This document shows positions 31,422 to 42,947 of a stretch of DNA of 64,000 nucleotides, one piece after another. Every line of letters begins with the position of its first letter. Position 1 is the first letter of the stretch. This DNA comes from Nitzschia sp. pyKryTriq1 (Eukaryota > Bacillariophyta > Bacillariophyceae > Bacillariales > Bacillariaceae). A program made the position numbers and the translations under genes. The DNA lies in assembly GCA_956465555.1 (NCBI GenBank), contig OY101116.1, forward strand, positions 1,736,001 to 1,800,000, written 5' to 3'. Under the pieces are notes generated by a model. It was not told the DNA's origin. It did not search any database and worked only from the letters and a program-made list of their open reading frames with translations.

Positions 31422-32082
31422 AATTATAGTCGTGCGCGTTCTGGTACTCAATCGTTGTGAAATCCACTCCAGGTGGCCATTATTTGTGATTGTGACAGTA
31501 TGCAAGGCTTTGCACTAATGTCAATGGAGACAATGTGAACACCTTGCTCTCTAAATTCACAGATCTACGAGATAGAAGTTACGAACAGTCAACAACAGGG
31601 ATCCACGATCCACAAGAAGTCTAACACAAGACACACGAGAGACCGTGCGAAGAAGTCGCTCTACGGATACGGGTCTACAGATATTTCTGTTTACTGTACC
31701 GGTACAGTACGGTATCTGTCTCGGGTCTCGGGCTCGTTGGGAGTCGTGTCGTCCTTGAACGGGCGGTCCAAGGAGTCGTCGTCGTCTCGCAGTTTTAGTC
31801 CCGCGCGTGAATACCAAATTGAAAAGATGCGACGTTAGCTCTTCGCTGTACGTACCGGTAACTTGTACTAGTACAACCAAGACAGCTTCGAGATGACGAA
31901 GAATCAATCGTCATCCAAGAAATAGCTTCTTCTCTCTAGTAGAGTAGAGTAGAGTAGAGTAGAGTAGATAGTAGATAGTAGATAGCAAATGCTCAAAATA
32001 TTTTCCTTCCTTTAAATGCTTGCAAGAAGAAGTGGATATGAAAGGTTTGATTTCCTCTTTCCCTTCTCTCACGTGCTAATAA
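31422..32082. other. 661-bp spacer with GTAC motif and AGTAG microsatellite
   Basis: No gene is supported. GTACCGGTACAGTAC lies at 31697-31711 and a smaller GTACGTACCGGTA at 31850-31860. An (AGTAG)n/(TAGA)n microsatellite occupies 31934-31985. A frame at 31557-31907 on the minus strand has no family features. Confidence 0.55.
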
Positions 32083-33087
32083 TTACGCCTGCTGCTCACT
32101 CAAGCCGGCCGACGGACAATCTTCGTTAACATGTACCCCAATATCCTCATCGAAACTTTGAGTGAGAATAAAATGCTCGCGAGTGAATGGAGCAGCATTC
32201 GTCAACGATTTTAAATATAGCCGGACACTCTCTGCAACCTTTCCATACACCCAATCGAATTCTGCGCTAGTAGAACAAGACAAAGGCGGCACCCCGCATC
32301 CATTGTCAGTAAAGACACAGTGAGTCATGCTGCTTTCATGATTCTCATTGTGTATAGAGTAGAGAACGCGTGCACTTTCCTCTGTGATTCTGTAGGCAGC
32401 TTGTGCGGCCTTCTCGACCGTCACCTGGCAAGTCGTTCTCGTGAACCCCCAGTAAAGCCCTGGAAGATCAAATACGACGGTTTCATCCATTGTCTTTTTG
32501 GAGATTAGGTAGGGATCTAGCCCAATGAAACCAAGTGGAGATACCTTGGATCTATCGATCAGTCCTTGCTGCCATGCTTGCATGGCGGCTTGCCCACTGG
32601 CCGAATGCCCTCCAATAAGGATTCGGGCCTCGCCGTATTTGCAGATTGGTATCAATGTGTTCAACTGATAGATGATTTCATTCGTCAAGGAAGCATACTT
32701 CGAAGGCGAGGTCTTCTCAAAGTTATCAACGTTATGGTCTGTGATGGCGACAACAATGGATTCAGCGCTTACGATTGCTTGTGATATCTTGTCATAGTCT
32801 CCGACACTCATGAAAGTGCCCACCCCAAGAAGCAAAACATGTTGACAGGACGAGGATACTGCACTATCGTAATGGTAACGAATCACACCAACCATTTTTC
32901 CGTGACCATCTCCATGTTCAATCTCTTCCTGAAAGACCGGTATGGTCTTGGAAAAAAACGAGTGAGAGTCATCAGTCTGTTGTTCATCCGTGGCAGATAC
33001 GAGCATATTTGGTTCCTCCCCTATCAAGAAGGCGAGAACGACGATGATCGGTCCGAGCATACACCACAGTCTACTACTGGGGACCAT
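32083..33087 (-). CDS. secreted or luminal alpha/beta hydrolase
   Basis: A single exon of 334 residues with a signal peptide or anchor (MVPSSRLWCMLGPIIVVLAF). The body has the alpha/beta hydrolase fold: the nucleophile elbow GGHSASGQAAMQ near residue 160 (Ser in GxSxxG), an aspartate candidate in FIGLDPYL and a late His in SSMTHCVFTDNG. The elbow and the GLDPY motif recall chlorophyllase/PET-hydrolase-like families, but the substrate is unknown. Paired cysteines near the C-terminus (CVFTDNGCGVPPLSC) would suit disulfides in the secretory pathway. The gene is single-copy here, 682 bp divergent from HisHF. Confidence 0.75.
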   Translation of the reverse strand: MVPSSRLWCMLGPIIVVLAFLIGEEPNMLVSATDEQQTDDSHSFFSKTIPVFQEEIEHGDGHGKMVGVIRYHYDSAVSSSCQHVLLLGVGTFMSVGDYDKISQAIVSAESIVVAITDHNVDNFEKTSPSKYASLTNEIIYQLNTLIPICKYGEARILIGGHSASGQAAMQAWQQGLIDRSKVSPLGFIGLDPYLISKKTMDETVVFDLPGLYWGFTRTTCQVTVEKAAQAAYRITEESARVLYSIHNENHESSMTHCVFTDNGCGVPPLSCSTSAEFDWVYGKVAESVRLYLKSLTNAAPFTREHFILTQSFDEDIGVHVNEDCPSAGLSEQQA

Positions 33088-33769
33088 TTTTCGAAAGTTG
33101 AGCCTTTAGTGGGATTATTATATGAAGAAGACTGCTGTATGGGCTGTTTTACATCACTCAGTCCTTGTACGGAGAGAAGAAAGAATTGACACATCAACAC
33201 ATTCTTCTTCGGGATTTTTTGCTGCAGACGATGATCGCGATGATGATGAGGAGATCGGAGATCCTTTTTATCCGAGACTACTCGGACGATGGGAGGACCC
33301 TGAAGCCTGGCCGTCCTCCTCGGAAAGAATGTTACTCGTGGTACGTACCGGTACCGGTAGTCGACGACTTCATTTTTTTTTTTTTTAAACAACGTCATCA
33401 GCGCGCATTCATCGCATCGATGGGCGTTCTCCACGTTTCAGTTTTAAGAACTCTGATTGGTTGAATTTCTTCTGTCTGTCCTTCCCCCGTCTATTGGCCT
33501 CACGTTTCGTTTCGAGACGCCGACCACAGACTTTTGACTTTTGATCTCTATCTTATCTCGCATCGTCTCGCATCATCATGATAAACAATCGCAATCGCAT
33601 CACCACGATCTCTCCTCACAAAGTCGGTAGCAGCACACCAGCAAAAAGCACAATTGGTCCCTGGATCTGGGAAGTTTAAAAGATCCAACCGGCCTATTCA
33701 CAAGCTTGTTATAGTGTTTCTTGTTCGCTGCGTCTTCGTTGTTAATTGCGAGTTGTCCACCTTGAAATT
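33088..33769. other. 682-bp divergent spacer hydrolase/HisHF
   Basis: No gene. It has a GTACGTACCGGTACCGGTAG motif at 33340-33359 followed by a T13-14 homopolymer at 33373-33386. The rest presumably holds two promoters. Confidence 0.5.
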
Positions 33770-35515
33770 ATGGCATCGTTAAAGGTATCTTTGTTGGATT
33801 ATGGTGCAGGAAACGTGAGGTCGGTGCGAAATGCCATCCTTGCGTGCGGATACGAGATCGAAGACATTACTGATCCATCGCAGATTGCAACCGCAAAGGC
33901 CATCATTTTTCCTGGTGTCGGTTCCTACGGGTCTGCCATGCGAGTCCTCAAAGAGAAAGGCTACGATACCCCCTTGCGAGAGTACCTTTCGGGTCGAGAT
34001 AAGCCATTTCTAGGAATTTGTCTGGGTATGCAAACTTTGTTTGAATCCAGCGATGAACACGAAGATGGTGCCGATGCCATTCCAGGACTGGGAGTGATCC
34101 CTGGTAAAGTCATCAAATTCGACGATACGAAAATGGCAGTTCCTCATATTGGTTGGAACGGTCGAATTCTCCATCAGGACAGTCCAGTTCTGAAATATGT
34201 TGCGCCGGAAGAAGATGCCTACTTTGTCCACTCGTATTATGCGCCGATTACAGAGGAGAACAAAGAATGGGTGTTGACGAGCACAACCTATTCGGGTCAG
34301 TCCTTTATCAGTGGCGTGCAGCGCGGTTGTGTTGTCGCCACACAGTTTCATCCGGAAAAGAGTGGTGAGACTGGATTGCACGTGCTGAAAGGGTTCTTGG
34401 AGGCAGTCGAAAGTGGTACACTGAATACAGCCACCAAGCTGGAAGTGGATCCAAAGGCAGAAACCAAGTTTGTCAAGCGTATTGTTGTCGCTCTGGATGT
34501 TCGATCAAACGATCACGGTGATTTGGTCGTCACCAAAGGAGATCAATACGATGTTAGGGAGAATCACAAGGAAGGAGTCGAAAGTGGTCGTGGTGGCGTA
34601 AGAAATCTGGGGAAACCTGTAGCACTGGCCGCTCGATATTATAACGAGGGTGCAGATGAGATTGCGTTCCTCAATATTACAAGTTTCAGACAAGGTGTTG
34701 TCGAAGACATGCCCATGCTTCAAGTGCTCGAGGAGGCATCAAAGAGCATATTTGTCCCGCTAACGGTTGGTGGTGGTATTCGTAGTTATACGGATCCAGT
34801 GTCAGGTCAGACGTGGTCGGCACTTGAGGTGGCCACCCGCTACTTTAGAGCTGGGGCCGATAAGGTGAGTGGATTTGTGATTGGTTCGGGTTTTCTTCGT
34901 GAGGATAGCACGCTAACTTTCTGGTGACTTCAGATCAGTCTTGGTAGTGATGCAGTGTACGCTGCTGAAGAATTCGTCGACAATGGTGGCAAGAAGAGTG
35001 GATCTACATCCATTGAGACTATCTCAAGTGCGTATGGCGCCCAGGCGGTCGTCATTTCAATTGATCCGAAGAGAGTTTACGTGAAGAGCAAGGAGGCGGC
35101 AGATTCGAAGCATGTTGTTGTGGAGCTCGATGAAAAGAATGCTGGTCCGAACGGGGAAAGATTTTGCTGGTATCAATGCACCGTCAAAGGTGGACGAGAA
35201 GAAAGAGATATTTGTGCGGTCACTGTGGCAAAGTCTGCTCAGAAACTTGGAGCGGGGGAGATCATGCTGAATTGCATTGACATGGATGGACAATGCAATG
35301 GGTATGATTTGCCGTTGATGAAGGCCGTCTCGAACGCTGTTTCGATTCCTGTGATCGCGAGTAGTGGAGCTGGCAAGGAAGAGCATTTCGTGGAAGTTTT
35401 CAAGGAAACGCCTGTTCAGGCGGCATTGGCGGCAGGCATGTTTCACAGGAAGGAAGTTGAGATTGAATCCTGTAAGAGCGTCATGCGTCTTGCAAACATC
35501 CCTGCACGAACATGA
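33770..35515 (+). CDS. HIS7: imidazole glycerol phosphate synthase HisHF
   Basis: Exons 33770-34864 and 34934-35515 (GTGAGT...CTTCAG, phase 0) give 558 residues. It is a fusion of the glutamine amidotransferase HisH and cyclase HisF, which convert PRFAR plus glutamine into imidazole glycerol phosphate and AICAR in histidine synthesis, as in fungi and plants. His[11 protein letters not shown] at the N-terminus, catalytic Cys in [12 protein letters not shown], His/Glu in TQFHPEKSG (about residue 190). His[44 protein letters not shown] and [26 protein letters not shown]. No clear transit peptide, unlike plant HISN4, so its compartment is open. ATG 33770 is the first in frame. Confidence 0.95.
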
Positions 35516-35683
35516 GAGCATCGATAGGGATGCCTGTATGATAAGGCCTGTATGATAAGGACGTCTCTAGGTAACTCGTAACTAATCTGAGTGCCACTGC
35601 AATATTATATGCTCCTCAAACAGTGGCATCGCTAATGTAGCAGTACCGAACCTCGGTCAATTCCACGGTCGTTTTTAGCTTGT

Positions 35684-38600
35684 CTACAGGAAGTGAATGG
35701 TGTTTTTGAATTTCGAAGCATTGATATTCTTTCCGCAATCAGCGAAGCCGCCACCCAGTTCCGCAAGCTTATGGGCCATCTGTACAACACTTGGTACTTT
35801 GATCGGCCCGGTCTATCGTAAGCAATCACAAGCAATACAAGACAAGAGTCAGCATTAGATGTAGGCACGAGTTCCAATGTATCATGAATGAGCTACTTAC
35901 CCAGTTTGGATAGTCATGACATAACTCCCAAGTCAATTCAGGGAGTGGAACCTTTTCCAATTTCTGGTCTTTGTGAACCACAATGAAACGCACCGGCTTT
36001 GGGGTACTATATGGCGGAGCATTTCCGTTGATGTAGAAGGTGCAGTGCTGCACCGCTTGTATGCCTTCCACAAGCGTACCTGAAGGTGCGCCATACTTGC
36101 CGTCAGGCTCACCTGCGATTCCTTTCGCCAAAATCTTCGTGTCGATCCTCTTCTGACACACAACATAGGAAAGGGGGACATCATCGTTTACTGAGGAAGT
36201 ACCGTGTTGCCCTTCCTTGAGTCCAGCACGGATTCCATTTATTTCTTCTAGAGCATCAGAATCGAGCGAAGAATCACCGATTCCATCACGCCATACAATG
36301 CAAGATTGGGGAGCAACATTTAGCTCCCGAAGAGCGGCTGAAACTGTGTCCTTGAGCGCCTCGCCGAGGTCATATTCCTTGCCCGGTTCCCTCGCGAAAG
36401 TTTGAGAAAACAGCTCAATCTGAGACCATGGCTGGTTGCCACCTCGATTGACTTGAACAATGATCGCCGCACACGATCCTTTTGCAACCTTCTTGTTCTG
36501 CTTCGGGTCGTAAACCTTCGGTGCGTGGAAAACATCTACACCAACAAACACCGACGGGGTCGGGAGTGAGCTGGGAATGTTGACCCACCACAGTCTGACT
36601 CCTGTCTTTTGAATTATTTGTCTTGCAACGCCCTGGAGAATTATATTACTGCGCTTTAGATCTCTTGGGTTGTCGTGGGAATATGTTTTGAAGTTCAAAA
36701 ACTGAGAGAGATAACCATTTGTCGCCAACATACTCTTGATCACTGGATACGCAGGATCAGTGCTTCCTCGCGGGTTGTTGAAATCCAGAACGAAAATATT
36801 TTGATAGGAACTTGCTGTACTTCCTAAACATTTCTCCACTGGACCCCAGTGCTTTTCGTTGTCACCTACAGTACAAGAGTATTCGAGAAAGAAGTCAGAT
36901 GGCAAACAGCGGAATATAGATTGTTGTTTGTCGCCATACGTACCGGCTCGGATCAACTCAATTGGCGCCTCGCTGAACCGGAATGTACTATTCATTCCAT
37001 TAACGAGATCACGAATCTTGTCGAACACTGCTTTGGCTCCTTGCTCCAGCTTTTCATTGTAAACCAAGATCACATTCAACGTATTTGCCTGTCCAGGATG
37101 GATTTGAAAGTCCGCTCGATTTAGAAGCGGCGCCCAATTTGCCCCGCGCGAGGGTGGAATTTCGACGCCTGCGGCCATCATTCGCGGTAAAGGCAGCACC
37201 TGGGCCTTGGCGCTTAAACGACCGTCATTCAGAAGTACTCCGAGTGCTGGAAGGAGGCCCCCGGCACCTTTTGCCTTTTGTGCACCAGGAACTAGATACG
37301 CTCGGATCTTTTCGATTGCCTTGTTTCTTGCATCAGGTGCGAAGCTTGCAATCATGGGTAGTTGTTCCTTGACCCTTTTTTCGAGTTCGTTCCCTGCAAC
37401 CAATTCGGGGGGTAGGAAGATGGTCTGGTTTCTTCTGCCCAGAAGGGCGATCATCGGGACAGCATTTGGATACTTCAAGACAACTCCTTTCCTTTTTTCA
37501 AAATACTCAGCATGGGACATGCCCAGCCCCTCGACCGGCATGGTAGCCGCACTGTGATTAAAGACGAGGTCTACCACCGGGAAGCACCTTTTATCGTGCA
37601 TGGAAATGACGCTCTCGCCGATCCACTCTCTCTTGGCTGCAATCTCGTCTTGGGGTCGGAACCGATGATTTATAGGATCTTTGTTTCCGCACAGGTGATC
37701 AAGAACGCTCATCGTTCGAACCACCTTCGCACGCAGATCTACCGTCAAGGATAGACTTGCCGCTCCCTGTGGATTGCGAAGCAGGCCAAAGGAACAACAG
37801 AAGGCCTCGTAGACACGAACCCCCAAGCCGTTTCCTCTTTTGTCGGTTGGCTCTGTTACATTTTGGGGGTCGATGTATTCCGACCCCCAGCGTGCCAAGC
37901 GCTCACTGAGAGCTCTTTGCAGCGCCTGGTTGACGTATGAGATGAACACTTCAATTTGAGCTGGTCTGGCGATACTATCGGAGCCCTCTGTAACGTAAAC
38001 AGGCTTATGTCCTGCTTGTTGACTGTTCGGTCAGGAAGGGTCAGTGATCACTGGCTCCAATCGAAATGTCTGATCATTTGTGGGGTCTACTTACCAGTGT
38101 TGAAGCAACGAGCCGACGTCGAGAAATGCTTTTGTGCAGTCAGCGCAACGCTTGTCAAAGCCGACTTGACCGGCATTGACCTTGTCCATTGGAGTGGTAA
38201 GCTCGATTGGCGCAGAGTATTGTTCACATTTCATGATCCGGATCGTATCTCCTTCAGCATCGATGGGAAGTTCCATGGGGAGCGATGAAGGCTCGATGCC
38301 GGGGATGGCGCGTGCAGAGAAGAAATAGGATCCGCTGTAAAAGACCACTCGTCTCAAATCAGTCTTCTCTTTCTCTGCCATGTCTTTGAGAAATCCATCC
38401 CAGAAACCGCAATTGAATAGAAATTGCCGGCGGAATCTACTCTCAACCTGACCGCCCCTCGCGTCCGAGCAATCAACGGAATACAGGAAGAACTGGAATC
38501 CTTGAGTAACATTTGCGAGGATGATGTTCGTTAGAACGGATGTGATGGAGGACAAATCTGGTATACCGCCGCGTCCACGTCCGCGTCCGCCTCCCCTGCC

Positions 38601-39089
38601 ACGGCCACCTCCTGGTCCACCACGACCTCCTCCTCTACCACCATCATAGCCTCCTCCACGGCCACCGTCATAGTAGCCGCCTCCCCGGCCGCCGTTGTTG
38701 CCCCCTCCTCGGTCCTCGCTATAACCACCAACTCGGCCTCCATAGCCCCGGCCACCATGTGCGTCACCATGGCCGTGGTAGCTTCCGCCCCCTCCTCCTC
38801 TGCCGCTGTAGCCACCTCCATCGCAACCTCCTCCTCGTCCACCAGCACTGTAGCTTCCTCCTCGGCCATAGTCGCCAGGAGTGCCATAATAACCTCCACC
38901 GTGGCCATATCCACCTCCGTATCCTCTACCACCCCCTCTGTCATCCCCACCGCATCCACCAGTTCCTCGTACATCGCCTTGAATCCAGAATAAAAGCGTG
39001 AGACACTGTCTGCTGAAGTGATTGATCTATTCCGTTTCACACTTCGCACACATACCTCTCCCACCATGGCGGCCACGACCGCCGGACAT
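35684..39089 (-). CDS. AGO: Argonaute with RGG-rich N-terminus
   Basis: Four exons, 39089-39056, 38977-38095, 38022-35901 and 35812-35684 (phases 1, 2, 0), give 1055 residues. Argonautes bind small RNAs and silence targets. Residues 1-145 are Gly/Arg with many RGG and GYGGG repeats. The N and PAZ domains follow; exon 3 starts at about residue 306 (QQAGHKPVYVTE...). PIWI spans about 690-1050, with GVDVFHAP (Asp about 802), IVWRDGIGD (Asp about 885), CHDYPNW and, across the last intron, PSVVQMAHKLAEL (His about 1027), so slicer residues seem kept. The 34-nt first exon and the exon 2-3 join were placed by phase; only acceptor 38023 keeps the frame open. Other acceptors give a stop. This matches Argonaute better than a pure Piwi assignment, which I cannot exclude. 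Confidence 0.9.
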
Positions 39090-39978
39090 GTTTTCGTAGT
39101 TACGTTTAATTTTTCAGTCGGAAGGGCATCAACGGTGTAGTTGATGCTGTTACAAGTTGAGATTGGATGATTCTTCTTTACAACAAAGAATCAAGTTTTA
39201 AACGATATTATTTGTCGCTCTGCAATAAATGAGATAAATATTTGGTTGCCAACAAGCAGGCTGTATTCACAAATCACAACTGCCAACAACAAGTCTCATG
39301 AATTCTCGTTACTCTATTACTAGTAGTAGATTGTTGAGAGGCGGGATCGGGAAAGTTGGTGGGACCAGAATTAATCATTCTACGAAAACATCAATATTTG
39401 AAGAATCATCGTTGATCGTTGATCGTTGATCTCTCTTTTTGTATGTTACGAGGTATCATACTATCTCATTGGCTTCGCGCGCGGTTTCGTGGGTGTACTT
39501 TACTCGTACTCGTACAGTACCCACGTACCGGTACCGGTAGTCTAGTACCGGTAGTGCACTCACATCATTTTGCTTCTTGCGCCGCATGCGCTCGATGGCG
39601 CGCGTGCCTGTGTACCAGTATTTTGGGGGATCCCAGAGAACCCCTTTTTTCGAGTTTTGCAGAAAAGAGCAGGCGGCGGCTCGACGGCAAAGAAAACCCG
39701 CTACGTCATCGTCCGTCCTGTTTTCGTTCGTTTCTCGCACTTGTACCGTGTACCGGTACAGTACCTGTAGGATTCTACAGCACGACGACATTCGTGAAAG
39801 CTTGGTGGGTGAAGAAAGCGAAATTTCTTCCACCCCGAATAATTCGTCGCTGTTGCGACGTTATTGCGAGTTGCGACTGTCTGTTATCCTTCGCTAATCT
39901 CTGGCCCGCGCGTCACCCCCAGTGTTGGAGCAACAACCTGCAACAACCTTCGCACCCACAAAGCTCACTTTGTTCATC
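39090..39978. repeat. 889-bp divergent spacer AGO/cytochrome c1 with GTAC clusters
   Basis: No gene supported. GTAC-palindrome clusters lie at 39503-39555 (GTACCCACGTACCGGTACCGGTAG) and 39740-39770 (GTACCGGTACAGTACCTG). A GATCGTTGATCGTTGATC triplet repeat is at 39413-39431. Open frames across it lack family features. Confidence 0.6.
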
Positions 39979-41193
39979 ATGGCCTATCTACTGCAAGGAT
40001 TGGTAAGACCTGTTCCGCTGCGAATCGTTGCATCGCTTGATATTCAGATGGTTTTTGTGTCGCCTTTTTCGGTGTTGCTCCGACAACCTGATTTTTTGAT
40101 CGATTGCCCGCCATGGTCAATTCGCACATCCATCGGATCGGCAAAACGGACAAGAGACCGCGATGGTGCACGGAAAACGTTTTACTGGTCGGATTGGTCG
40201 ACCAATTGCCCGAAAGATATCTTTGTGCGCGATGATTATTCCGATTTCCATACTACTGTACCGGTTCTACTTCCAACTTGGATCCTCGATCCTCCCTCCC
40301 CCGCCTACCGGTACGGTAGTCATTCATTCGTCATACACAGCCTTAATTGCTCACAACTCTTCTTCTTCGCGTCATAGATTCGCAAGAACGGAGCTGCTGC
40401 TGGTGCGGCAGCCTTGGCAGCGGCTACCACCGCCAAGGTCACCTTCTTGGATGAAGATGATGTTGTCCACCCTCCTCACTATCCTTGGCGTCACACAGGA
40501 TACTTTTCCTCATTTGATCACGCAGCCCTTCGACGTGGTTTCCAAGTGTACCGTGAGGTCTGTGCTTCTTGCCACTCGCTCCAGTACATTCGATTCCGTG
40601 AGCTGGTCGGTGTCACTCACACCGCCGAAGAAGTGAAGCAAATGGCCAAGGAAGTGGACGTCATGGATGGACCCAACGAGATTGGTGAAATGTTCGAACG
40701 CCCCGGAAAGCCTTACGATCAAATCCCGTCCCCTTATGCAAACAAGGAGGCTGGACGTGCGGCCAACGGTGGTGCTTACCCTCCGGACTTGAGTTTGATG
40801 GTCAAGGCGCGACACAGTGGTCACGACTACGTCTTTGCTCTCCTCACTGGATACTGCGAAGCTCCTGCCGGAAAAGAAATGATGCCCGGTCTACATTACA
40901 ACCCGTACTTCCCAGGTGGTGCCATCTCCATGCCTCCTCCTCTGAATGACGGTGGTGTTGAGTACGAAGATGGCACTGTGGCCACTATCTCGCAGCAAGC
41001 CCGTGATGTTGCCCAGTTCTTGAACTGGACTTCTGAGCCCGAGACGGAGGAACGTAAGAAGAACGCCTGCAAGTACTTGACTGTCATTGCTTTCATGGCC
41101 CTCAGTGTTGGATACTACAAGCGCTGGAAGTGGAGTCCATTGAAGACGAGACAGATCTCTTACGTGAAGGGAGTTGGAGGTGCTGGCCACTAA
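39979..41193 (+). CDS. CYC1: cytochrome c1 of respiratory complex III
   Basis: A tiny first exon 39979-40002 (MAYLLQGL) and exon 40378-41193, joined across a 375-nt GTAAGA...TCATAG intron, give 279 residues. It carries electrons from the Rieske protein to cytochrome c at the inner mitochondrial membrane. The mature start DEDDVVHPPHYPW...FDHAALRRGFQVYREVCASCHS includes the heme site CASCH (about residue 68) and RHSGHDYVFALLTGY, the axial Met region GGAISMPPPLNDG, and the C-terminal anchor YLTVIAFMALSVGYYKRWKWS. The N-terminal presequence is short, about 30 residues, and lacks the long bipartite signal of fungi. The 375-nt intron carries TACCGGTACGGTAG at 40308-40319. Confidence 0.95.
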
Positions 41194-41305
41194 ATTTTTT
41201 GATGGGAACGTTGCTTTCCATGGAACGTACGAAGAGGAGAATTATTAAAAACCACCACAAGTGTTGCGTGCTGGTATTGTAATTGGAACTAGAATATTTC
41301 GATTA

Positions 41306-41629
41306 TTAGAACCAACTCGTTGCATTCTTGCTTGCAATATTCTCCATTTCTTTTTGGTATTTCTTGTCCTTCGCGAGGTACTGTTCAAAGGTCATGTTCG
41401 TCCCCGTGGAAATAGCGGCCTGTGCTTCTTCTTCCGCCCTTCGGGCCACAATATCTTTGTTCATTTCCTTGAGCATTTCTTCTTTTTCTTCCTTGAAGCA
41501 ATGGTCCATAGCGAATTTCAGTTGATTGCAGGCCCATACCTTGAGTGCTGGTCTCGTCTCTTGACAATGTCGGAGCGCTTCAATTTGCTTTTGACAGTTG
41601 GGGTGGGGTCGATCCAGGGGTGGATGCAT
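41306..41629 (-). CDS. CMC2: CMC2-like twin-CX9C cytochrome oxidase assembly factor
   Basis: A single exon of 107 residues. The start MHPPLDRPHPNCQKQIEALRHC and the following WACNQLKFAMDHCFKEEKEEM match CMC2 (COX assembly mitochondrial protein 2), with twin Cys-X9-Cys motifs (CQKQIEALRHC; CNQLKFAMDHC). CMC family proteins are oxidised by Mia40 in the intermembrane space and act in cytochrome oxidase biogenesis. The C-terminal 60 residues are charged and helical and end in Phe. It converges on the cytochrome c1 gene with 112 bp between stop codons, so two respiratory-chain genes face each other; functional linkage is only suggested by position. Confidence 0.9.
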   Translation of the reverse strand: MHPPLDRPHPNCQKQIEALRHCQETRPALKVWACNQLKFAMDHCFKEEKEEMLKEMNKDIVARRAEEEAQAAISTGTNMTFEQYLAKDKKYQKEMENIASKNATSWF

Positions 41630-42947
41630 GATATGATGGTGGTGAGAACGATTACGATTAGACTTTCATAAGGTTTTCCTCAAGAGACAAATAGAGAATG
41701 ATGTTTGTCGCTTCTGGTGAGGGCGAGAGACAACACACGGTATGACGACGACTCGTAAAGGATGAAGTAAGAATGGTGGAAAAACAGGGACATGAAAAGT
41801 ATAATTTACGGCACAAAAGTACGCAGAGATACGAGTAGAGGACAAAACACGAGAGAAGCGCGCCGCCATGCTGGAATCGAGGCAGTCTGTCCACCTGACC
41901 TCGAAACTTCAGTCGAACCTGTCCAACAGAGTCAATCGAGTCGAACTGGTTTAGGCCGAAGAAAAGATCTACCTTCGCCTCATGCTATGAAACTTCCGTT
42001 CCCGACCCTGGCGCTTCATACTTCTTCCAAACCTTTCATCTATGCATCTTCAATGTATTAAATGTAATTATGAAAGTGCAAAAGATCTTTCCAAACTGCT
42101 TCCGGCATTTCCAGATAGATCAAGATTTCATCTTCAGTTTCATCAATAAAATAGTCTCACAATTCGCAAAATCACAAACTCGTGAACTCGCGTATTTACT
42201 CTCTAGAGCTAGACTAGTCCCGACCGTGGATACCGTCCGTACGTCGTTCTCATAATCGAAAGCCAGCAGAGACCGGACCTCTCTACTGCGCACCATCGAT
42301 TGAGTCGAGGTTCGAGCTCTATCTTCAGGGCCCATTCTATCGACGCGCGGTCTTGTCGGTCCATGTCGGTTTGTCGGTCCGGCTGTCCGACAAACCGACA
42401 CTTTCGTTCTATCGCGCGGTCTTGTCGGATCATGTCGGTCCCTAGCGTAGTAATTCAGTCGTGGTAGTCGATGATGTGATGATGTTGTGATGATTATTAT
42501 TTATTATTTTATTCAGCTCGTTGTTCTGATGACCACCATGACCTCCATGACCGATGACGACGACGACTCCTCTACTACTATACTACTCTAGAGTGGTAGA
42601 GTTTATGTTTCGCAGCATCATTACAAGTCAGTAAGTCTAGCTAGTACTACTAGTACCGATTGTCGATTTCCTTTGCAGTACAGATAGTATTCGTACTACG
42701 ACCAGCAGCACTTCATACGCCGCAGTGCTTGCTTGATTAATAATTGATGTTTCCCATGATTCTATAGATTCGTAACATCTACTACTAGTAGACTAGACTG
42801 GATGGAGGAGTCGTCCTTGAAGTAAAGTGCCCGTGTCGGTGTATCATACTACTGTATGTGTGGATTTCTATTATTATTATCATAATTATTACTTCTATTC
42901 TCTTATTTTGAATTGGTTTGTACCACCGGTACGATCGAGGCGTGTGC
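41630..42947. repeat. gene-free spacer with TGTCGGT direct repeats
   Basis: No gene supported over 1.3 kb. From 42328 to 42441 two related 70-bp-spaced copies of TTCTATCG(AC)GCGCGGTCTTGTCGG...ATGTCGGT occur, with extra TGTCGG units between them. The rest is short-palindrome-rich (CTACTAGTAG at 42780-42790) and AT-rich. Confidence 0.65.

Noticed and set aside
31557-31907. Minus-strand 116-residue open frame
   Set aside because: Composition is repeat-driven, with no domain and no neighbouring gene needing it.
38005-38094. Acceptor TTACAG at the Argonaute intron 2
   Set aside because: It looks like a good splice acceptor but creates an immediate TGA at the junction; the upstream GAACAG acceptor keeps the frame and gives sensible sequence.
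38531-39076. Minus-strand Glu/Val/Ala/Met-rich open frame
   Set aside because: It is an out-of-frame reading of the Argonaute RGG-repeat exon; the RGG frame joins the Argonaute body in phase.
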